A model generated the notes under the pieces. It searched no databases and had not been told where the DNA came from. It saw nothing but the letters and a program-made list of their open reading frames with translations. The translations under genes were made by a program, and so were the position numbers. Positions 56,860-64,000 of a stretch of DNA of 64,000 bases are shown piece by piece. The stretch is taken from assembly GCA_963921825.1 (NCBI GenBank), contig OY997591.1, forward strand, positions 48,567,825 through 48,631,824, written 5' to 3'. The stretch's first letter is position 1; every line of letters begins with the position of its first letter. Source of the stretch: Erodium maritimum (Eukaryota; Streptophyta; Magnoliopsida; Geraniales; Geraniaceae).

Positions 56860-59654
56860 TGTGAAGACCGTCTCGGTTTAAAAAGTTTTAATTTATTCAA
56901 TTTTTATTCGATCGGAACGTCGAGGTTGAAATTTAAATCGGTTTTAGTAAAGACGAGGTTGAAATTCGATCTAATTTTTAATTCGTTTAAAAAATAAAAA
57001 TAATAATAAGAAAAATAGGGGGGAAAGCAAAGTGACTGGACTGGACCTGGAGTGGGTTGGACCCGGAGCGGGCCGACTGATGGGACCGGGCCCAAATCAG
57101 CGAGTCCAGGCCCAACCCTTTTCAGTGTTACTGTGCTTCTTCTACATGTGAAGCGCACGGTTCCCAAGAAAAAAACTCTCATTCCCTTCTCCCTCTCGCG
57201 CAGCCGCGTCTCTCGTCCCTCTCGCGCCAGATCCCCTCGCCAGTGCCGTACCTTCTTCTTCGAGCAACGAATCGCACTCCACCGGAACCGTCTAGAGAAG
57301 ACGTCGCCGACCGTTCCATTTCCTTTTCCCCGAGCCCCAAATCCTCCCCTCGTGCGAAACCTCTCCGGTAAGCCACGCACGACGTCACCGTCTCCTTCTC
57401 CGACCTCCGTTTTGCTGAAGCTCGTCGCTGCGGCGCTGGGATTAGGGACGGGTTCGCCGGAAATCAACCGGCCAGTAACTCGTCTCGACCAGATCTGTGG
57501 TAGACGAAGCTTTAGACCGCGCGATGGACGGCGTCTCCCTCCCTGACGCCTCGCCCAACCTCCTCCGTTCCTCTACCGAACCTCCCTGCCGCCGTTCACC
57601 ACCAGTCGAGACCGGAGGACTCGCCGGAGCAAGACCTCCGCCGTCACGCTCGCGTACCCGAGCTGCAATCGTGACTGGTCCTTGGGCCAGTCTGGTTTCG
57701 GGCCAGACGAATCTAGGGCTGGACCAGGCCACTGGGCCAGGCCCATGACCCAGACTGAGTTTTGGACCGGGTCTGACTGGGTCCGGGTCAGGCTTGAGTC
57801 CCGGTTCGGACCGGGTCTGGATCCGGGTTGGGTCTGGATCCGGGCCGGATCCGGGTCAGGCTGAATTTAATTAATTATTTTTGACTTAAAATTGAGTTTT
57901 TAAAAGACGTTTTGGACTTTCCGAGGACTTTGGTTATACCGGAACTGAGTGGACCTTTTTACCTGTTAAACCCAGGCTTGGGCTTCGCCCGAGAAGACCA
58001 GAGTTAAACCCAGACGCGGACTTCACCCTAGAAGACGGTATTGGCCCGGTCGTCAGCAGCTAGGAGAGGCTGATGTGGTATCGTCTTGAGGTAGGGAAAG
58101 TAGCGAATACCGGTTTAATTACGGAAAGTTACTAGTATGCATGCTAGGTAATAATAATAAAATCGAAAAGATCGTAGTTTGGCATGTAGGATGCGAACAA
58201 CTAGCGTAGACGTATGAGCTATGAACATTTACGTTTTTTGTCTTGGAAATTGTTGTGCTGGTAGTTTCGGGCCATGACGTGCCTGTGGGATTGTTTGCTG
58301 AGTGCTTCTGCTAGTGTGCTTGTGTTGTTTGAACGGATATTAAATAACGAACATGAAAACGGATAGGATTGAACTAGTGATGCATGCCGATGACCTGAGT
58401 GGTTATTTCCTGTTAATTGATATGTTGAACTGTGGGACGGTTGGGGATTTGATACCGGTTAAGCCGGTGGGGTTACCACGTTGAACGTGGGGTCGGTAAG
58501 TGATGGTAAGTACGTGACGGTTTGAGTGTGCTTAAGAGTTCAATAAGACTATTGCTCGGTGTTGCATGATTGTGATTGTGTGTGGCCATGTGTGCCGTGT
58601 TTGTTGTAATGAGAACCCTTGGTTGTGATATGGTCGGGTGAGTGATAGACCGACGTGCCGTGTATTTGTGGTAAGACTGTTGGGCTTGGTAAGCCGTGTT
58701 TGATCTGTGGCATTTCGATGCGTGACTTTTATTTTGTTGTGTGTTCCTTGAGGATGGTATTCTGGTTGAGATTGGGCCTACGGGTCGTGTTTGGGGCCGA
58801 CGGGTCGGGCCAACGGGCCATATTATGGTTGGGGCCTACGGGTCGTGTTGGGCCTGCGGGTCGTGTTGCATAAGGCCGACGGGTCGGAGCCGACGGGCCA
58901 CATCATATCATCTTGCATAGGGCCGACGGGTCGGAGCCGACGGGCCACATCATATCATATTGCATAGGGCCGACGGGTCAGAGCCGACGGGCCACATCAT
59001 ATCATAGTGGGCCTACGGGTCGTGGTTGGGCCTGCGGGTCGTGTTGGGCCTACGGGTCGTGATGGGCATTAGGTGCCATGTATCAACCTCGATGATCTAT
59101 GGTCCTTTGGGGACGTTTCCGAGGGTCCCGACGAATGCGTCCTTATAGGGATGTTTCCGGCATTCTCGACGTTATACGTCTTTGTGACGTTATGCGTCTC
59201 CTCTGGATCGAGAGGTAGTCCGATGGATGTTTGACCTACCGATTTGTTATTGATGGTATCGGGCTATGTACAGCCGGTGGAGTTCGTGTATTGCGGTGCG
59301 GGACGTGTGCATTATTGGTTAGTGGGTTGGTTGTGTTTGATGTTGTTATTGTTGATTGTGTGAAAGTCGTCGTTAAGAGTATTGTAAGATTGGTATGAAC
59401 CCCGGTTTGGTATTTAGTCGTGTTGCACTAGTATGCCCTAATTGGACGGTTACTCGTGGGTCCTAGGCTAGTAGGTCTAGAGACGTGCTATTGTTTTTGG
59501 AACTAAATTTGTATACTGGGTTTTGTGAGCCGTTAACTTTGTCAATTGATTAATTATCACTTTTGAAATTTTGTCTTTCGTAATTTTACCGTATTTATTT
59601 ATTATTTTAAGTTCATGTCTCGAGTCCGGTCAAAACCGGATTTTGGGCGTGACA
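56860..59654 (+). repeat. 2.8-kb gypsy LTR in intron 2 of MATH copy 3 (probable solo LTR)
   Basis: Starts tgtgaagaccgtctcgg and ends ccggattttgggcgtgaca. Same general build as the LTRs at 22374 and 39817 (GC-rich first part, cgggtccgg words, tandem array, conserved block, identical last 40 bp) but a different family. No internal region or second LTR is present. The flanks (caagt / catca) do not match, so it may be a recombined rather than a clean solo LTR. Confidence 0.75.
58777..59070 (+). repeat. 47-bp tandem repeat in the gypsy LTR
   Basis: Three near-perfect copies (58866-59006) of ttgcatagggccgacgggtc, then ggagccgacgggccacatca and tatcat. Shorter gggcctacgggtcgtg units stand on both sides. 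It lies at the same place as the 45-bp array of the other gypsy LTR family, with a different sequence. Confidence 0.85.
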
Positions 59655-59796
59655 CATCAGCTCAATTGGTGATAGCATCACTCAAGGAAATGCTATAAAG
59701 AGTGAGGTCTTGGGTTCAAGTCTCACCAACAACCTAGGTTGGTATTTGTCTGTGGACAATACACCAGAGGGGTTGGGGTGTATTGGGCTGCAGACC
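59655..59796 (+). mobile_element. tRNA-derived SINE-like unit
   Basis: Box A-like tcagctcaattggtgatagc near the start and box B-like gggttcaagtctc about 55 bp later, spaced as in tRNA-type pol III promoters. A tRNA-unrelated tail follows with a short inverted repeat (ccaacaacctaggttgg). It joins MATH exon 3 without a poly(A) tail. Class and ends are tentative. Confidence 0.5.
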
Positions 59797-60756
59797 TAAC
59801 ATTGGACGGAGACATATAAAAAGAAATGGAAAAGGTTTCATCTCCTTGTACATATCAATAGTAGAGATTGATGATTTGCCTCAAGGTTGGGAGGTTAATG
59901 TCATCTCCAAGTTATTCGTGTTAGATCAAACTCGAGAAAAGTAGTTGACCATTCAAAGTAAGTATTTGAGCCTTTTATGTTTGAAGTTACTTTTTTGTAG
60001 TATGAGCTATATCTATTTTACATATGCTAGATGGTGAAGGCAGTATAAGTCGATTTTCTGATGTGAAGATGGAGCGTGGTATTCCCCAGCTCCTTTCCCT
60101 TGAAATGTTCAAGAATGCTTCCAACGGGTATCTCGTTGATGACTCTTGCATGCGTGTTGGGCGCCGAGGTCTTTGTTCTTAAGCATGCTTGCAAATTACA
60201 GCAAAACAACTCAGGGGTTATACTTTTACTTTGAAGATTGACAACTTCTCGGCATTAGATAAGAAACTCCATTACTCCGAAGCATTCACTGTTTTATATC
60301 TTAGGCACAATTCCTCTACATAGTAGAATTATTACCGTTTTCTGCTCTTTCTGTCTATGTATAGGAAATTAACAGTTCATCCAAAGCGAGAGGGCGGCGA
60401 GCTTTCTCTTTATCTAGAAAGTATTGATATTCAAGAGAATCGGGAAGTGCATACTGATTGTAAGCTGCGCATACAAGATCAGGTTTCGGGAAGACACCAT
60501 GAAAAGATAATGAGTAAGCTACTTTTATACAAGTTTCTCTTCTTGTACACAGCCCCTCTTTTTGTATAATAGTCTCAAATTTGAAGGTTTCATTAAACTT
60601 TTGGCAGGTCATATGTATACTTCCACAAAAGACTCCTTGGGATTCCCTAGTTTCATCACGCCAGTGGAACTTCATGACTCTTCAAGGGGGTTTATATGGA
60701 AGGATTCAGTAATTGTTGGTGTAGAATTCACTGAAATTAAGACGGACTGGGTTTAG

Positions 60757-61330
60757 ACTATGTTCTTTCTTATGTAAATGTTGAATCTATTTTGTAACTC
60801 TAATTTGTTTCGGTCCAATAATTTTAATTATGCTCGGTTTTCAGTTTATTTTTCAAGGAACATTGTATGCCGCCTTTATGAGGTAGTCGATGACTTGATC
60901 GTTTTAGTTTTTTGTCTGAGTATCTTCTACCGTGGAACCTCATTTCTTTTATGTTATTTATTTTCTAGTGTTTTATTGTTTCTCGGTTTTGTAAACACTT
61001 GTTATTTATAATATCAATCGTTCATTCTTTAAAAAAACTTAGCATTTGATAGATAAGCGTGAAATAGGAGTTTAGTAATTAGTAGTGTGTTTACTATTTG
61101 CTATTTAGATTTGTTAGATGGAACACATATTTCTATTTTTTGGTTGATCCTAATTGTCCATGACGTGCATTTGATCTTAACCCTCCACCAAAGAAATGCA
61201 TGAATATGAATAGGGGTGCGAGTCATTTCGTCAATTTAAGATGTTGTGAAACTCGTTTCGACTTTCTGGTTAGAGTTTCAAAACAACACAAGCTTAAGAG
61301 ATATCACAGTGACAAGGAAATCTACAATAT
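60757..61330. other. Downstream region of MATH copy 3
   Basis: AT-rich; the first part matches the downstream sequence of copy 2 (tagactttac / tagactatgt). A LINE-like end with A-run (aaaaaaac, 61031) is possible. No gene. Confidence 0.45.
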
Positions 61331-62600
61331 TAAATTCAAGAAACGCTCTCAACTTCTAAAAAAACCCTAGCCGCCTCGCAGACTCCCTTTCCTCTTCTTT
61401 GTTCCATGCCAGCGACGTCATGGTCTCCGGTCATGAGCGCCACCGGTGGTGACTACTTCCTCCTCTTCTTTCTTTTTGTTTCCGCTTTCGTTCCTTACTT
61501 TGTTTTTCTTCTTTTTCTTCATCAGCCGCCTTCACTTCAACCTCTTCATCCGAGTCAGTGTTCTCCAGTGAATTGGTGGCTGGTGGCTGTTGCTGTCGAT
61601 CAACTAAGCTGTTGATGTCGACCGGAGCAAAGTTCGGAATTCTACCAGCGCCACTTTCTCTGAAGTGGATCTAGAATTTTTCTAGATCTGCTCATCGGTG
61701 CAGGATCCTGTGCCTTTTCCGCCAGCGTGCTTAGGGTTCTTTCACTTGATCGGAATTTGTCGACAGTTGGAGCTCTGGTCGGATTTGTCGGTTGTCGGTT
61801 GTCGGTTGAGTTTCTCTGGGTATCGGGTTCAAGCAATCCCTTTGCTCTTCCCTGTGTGGTGTTTATGTATTGTGGATTATGGTTTTGCTCACTGTCCTAA
61901 AAATCCAGACTAGGTCCTGCCTAGGCGCCCACCTAGGCCCCATTTTCTTGTGACCCGACTAATTGAGTAAATCCCCGATTCATCCCCAAAAGACCCTAAT
62001 CGATCGAGTCACGCCTAGCGTTTTTTAGAAACTTGGTTTTGCTTCTTTGGTGATTTGGTGTGTGGGAGTTTTTGTGGTGGTCCGGTCGCGTGGTCTGTGG
62101 GAGGTTGTTGGATTGCCTCCGTCAAGGTTAGGCGAATTTGGGTTCCGCCGTATTATTACAAGCTCCAACCTCGGTGATAGGAGTCCTCGCTGCTATGTGT
62201 GTTGATTGTAGTGGAATCAATTCGCAAGGAGGTCGGTCCAATTTTAGGTGTTGGCCTTCGGAATTCCTATCTCTGCGGTAGATCTGCTTCTTGTGGTAAT
62301 TTTGGTGGTTCCGCTCTCGAGTCTTTGGAGGTGCCTTCTGTCGGTACCCGACTGGGACGCGCTTCTTCATCCTCGCGGGTGTTGATCGTTGTGGTCGTGA
62401 TCTAGTCGCTGCTGGTGGTTCGTTTGCTCGCGCAGCGTTTCGTTTCAGATCTGGTCGTGGGACGCGTTTCATCATCGGACCTGGTCTTGATCGTTGTGGA
62501 TCTGTTCATTTGTTGTGTCGTTGGTATTTGTTTTTCTTTTTGTCTGCTTAAGTTAGTGTTCCTTCCTTGTCCTTGTATCGTAATTTGATTGGTATGCAAC
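61331..62600 (+). mobile_element. Probable non-autonomous retroposon or gene-5'-end-like unit
   Basis: Begins aaaaaaaccctagccgcctc, then an ATG with a hydrophobic, low-complexity frame of 69 codons (61406-61615), then GT-rich sequence up to about 62600. Composition resembles 8789-10200 read on the minus strand. A host 5' UTR is possible because of the aaccctag motif, but no conserved coding follows. Confidence 0.35.
61904..62034. mobile_element. Small TIR element, about 130 bp
   Basis: The left end ctaaaaatccagactagg mirrors the right end cgcctagcgttttttag. An internal palindrome cctaggcgcccacctagg lies next to the left end. Looks like a MITE inserted in the surrounding repeat; no TSD established. 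Confidence 0.4.
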
Positions 62601-62942
62601 TACTTCCTTTCCATTAGTGGTTAGGGCTCGTTGGTTTATGGTGTTGGCCGATTCTGCTCCCTGATTGGGTTTTCATTCCTCGGCTGGATTGCTTCCCTTT
62701 GAATGTCATCCTGTTATCCTCATTATCCGAGTGATGACTCGTTTCAGAGTGATGACTCATAGCTTTCTTCCCTTGACGCTTTGCAATCCTAGCGTTCCTC
62801 TCGACCTCTGAAATATCTGTAGTTAACAAACTCGGAGAGGGGTGAGACCGCAATTGCATACACACAATTAAATTAAATAAAAGAGAAAAAAATGAAATGG
62901 TCTTAATACGAATTATAAACGTATCAGAGTTGCCTTAGTTGC

Positions 62943-62960
62943 TCCCCGGCAACGGCGCCA
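62943..62960 (-). other. Primer binding site (Athila/Tat/Ogre type)
   Basis: On the minus strand tggcgccgttgccgggga, a perfect match to the well-known plant gypsy primer site. Confidence 0.88.
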
Positions 62961-62966
62961 TTAACT

Positions 62967-64000
62967 TGACACTCCGAGATTTAACCCTCAGAATGGTACG
63001 GAAAGCGTACCGGTCGTCAAGCAGTATTCGAGTTTTAAGTCTGAGATATCGTACCCAAGAGAGCAATTAGACAAGCACTTTAGTTAATTAATTCGATGGT
63101 CAAGCTATTCCTATAACGATGTTTGGTTTTTGTTTCAGAAAATATTAAATTCATGCAAGTAATGAGATTAAGTGAATGATCCGAAAATAAGCACAAGTCG
63201 CAGGATTGTAAATCAGAGATAAAAGGCGATCTAGGACTTTAACGGGGTTTGAATGTGATGAATGATTTAACGGGGTTTGGTATGCATTTGCAACTAATAT
63301 TATTCTAGGGGCAACGGGAATTCTCTAAGTATAGTCCTAACCATCTCTCGATCGTATTAGGACCCTAACATACTCGGTCCACCTAATTATCTCTAATCTA
63401 GGTGTAGAGCGGTATATAGCATTATATTCTATGAATTCCTCTAACTTTCGGGTTTTACTCCTATGGCTATTGCACTCGTGTCAGTCTAACCATATTGGCT
63501 TAGATTAAAACTCGAGCTATTTAATTCCATTTTCCTCTTCCTAACCGCATTTCTCAATTATTGGTTAACAAGATTAAATCATACATATACGTGATCAAGG
63601 CAATGTAGCATTACGAACGGAATTAAATAAACAAAATACTAATATTAGTTTAGCAAATGCATAACCCGAACAAGTTAATTTAACTCATCGCATCTTACCC
63701 CAAGCCCTAGATCCATTCGAGTTTAGTTCATAGCAAAGAGAGAAGAGCACAAGAGAAGGATTGAAATACTCATACTCATATTAACTAAAAGTAGCAATAC
63801 AAATATTCAGAAACAATCCAAACTACAAAAAAAAAAACTCAAAGTGATGCTAGTAGTTCACCCTTGATCTTCTCCAAGTTCTCCAAGTTCTCTCCAAAAG
63901 TGACTTTTCTTCTCCAATTTCGTGATCCCCTAATATAATGACCTAATATCCCTTTTATATGTTGAGTTAAATCTGATTAAAAACGGGAAACGCAGCTGGA
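62967..64000 (-). repeat. Partial LTR at the right window edge
   Basis: More than 1034 bp. Begins tgacactccg on the plus strand, which is the LTR 3' end ...gagtgtca on the minus strand. Includes an internal repeat of tttaacggggtttg (63238 and 63266). No coding. Confidence 0.7.

Larger units (their letters stand above)
54833..60756 (+). pseudogene. MATH-domain protein gene, copy 3 (pseudogene)
   Basis: Exon 1 (54833-54902) and exon 2 (56677-56797) are intact with good splice sites. Exon 3 survives only from about 59797 to 59957: its acceptor is gone, a Tyr codon is TAG (59940-59942) and the last exon base is A. Exon 4 (from 60031) has an insertion near gactcttgcatgcgtgttgg and loses its end. 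Exons 5 (60365-60513) and 6 (60608-60756) are open with ELHDSSRGFIWKDSV. Intron 1 holds a Harbinger element; intron 2 holds a gypsy LTR and a SINE-like unit. The frame cannot be completed. Confidence 0.87.
62601..64000 (-). mobile_element. 5' end of a minus-strand gypsy element with tRNA-Arg-type PBS, cut by the window end
   Basis: The complement tccccggcaacggcgcca (62943-62960) is the primer site typical of Athila, Tat and Ogre gypsy elements. It stands six bases from an LTR that begins tgacactccgag at 62967 and continues beyond 64000. On the other side is the element leader with a basic short frame on the minus strand (62865-62614: ARIAKRQGKKAMSHHSE), possibly the start of gag. The rest of the element is missing beyond about 62600. 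Confidence 0.75.

Noticed and set aside
62128..62865. Minus-strand frames near the right end as host genes
   Set aside because: The part after 62600 belongs to the leader or gag start of the gypsy element marked by the PBS at 62943-62960; the part before is low-complexity with no domain.
1..64000. CRISPR arrays, bacterial operons, rRNA or complete tRNA genes
   Set aside because: No regularly spaced short repeats with unique spacers, no rRNA signatures, and the only tRNA-like boxes are in the SINE-like unit at 59655. The sequence is plant nuclear DNA.

Overview
This is a stretch of nuclear DNA from a flowering plant, most likely a eudicot; I cannot name the species. The evidence is split genes with GT-AG introns, plant-type non-LTR elements whose ORF1 carries an RRM or a DUF4283 domain, Ty1/copia and Ty3/gypsy LTR elements primed by initiator tRNA-Met, a Helitron, a PIF/Harbinger element and several MITEs. 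There are no bacterial features, CRISPR arrays or rRNA genes. Nearly all of the window is transposable-element sequence laid down in nested layers.

The only host gene family I can support is a small tandem array of MATH (TRAF-homology) genes with six exons each. Copy 1 (about 3.29-8.73 kb) is a pseudogene. It lacks most of exon 1 and all of exon 4, has a 1-nt deletion in exon 2, and holds a MITE, a 112-bp solo LTR and two LINE insertions, one of them exactly at the stop codon. Copy 2 (51992-53504) is intact: six exons, clean splice sites and a 311-residue two-MATH-domain protein. A copia LTR ends at its TATA box. Copy 3 (54833-60756) is a pseudogene holding a Harbinger element in intron 1 and a 2.8-kb gypsy LTR plus a SINE-like unit in intron 2.

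Layout. 0.3-3.3 kb: ORF1-only LINE (15-bp target-site duplication), then a truncated copia. 3.3-8.7 kb: MATH copy 1 with its insertions. 8.8-12.8 kb: a retroposon-like unit and another ORF1-only LINE, both on the minus strand. 13.0-18.0 kb: non-autonomous Helitron. 18.6-42.96 kb: an outer LINE remnant holding a LINE with an inverted-duplicated 5' end and, 67 bp further on, a 20.3-kb gypsy-like element without pol (LTRs about 2.9 kb, TSD cgagc). That element is split in its gag by an 8.5-kb copia with almost identical LTRs (TSD gtggt). 43.0-45.1 kb: long palindromic MITE and retroposon-like sequence. 45.7-48.5 kb: inverted, truncated second copy of the same copia family. 48.85-51.93 kb: another copia on the minus strand. 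52-60.8 kb: MATH copies 2 and 3. 61.3-62.6 kb: retroposon-like sequence. 62.6-64.0 kb: 5' end of a minus-strand gypsy element with a PBS of the Athila/Tat/Ogre kind, running off the window.

I see no new enzymatic pathway. The most interesting signals are mobile-element biology: half-LINEs that keep only ORF1, one of which shares its 3' tail with an RT-bearing LINE; a copia family whose two copies share an in-frame loss of the RT catalytic box although one inserted very recently; a LINE with a snap-back inverted duplication; and a MATH gene whose upstream promoter has been replaced by an antisense LTR.
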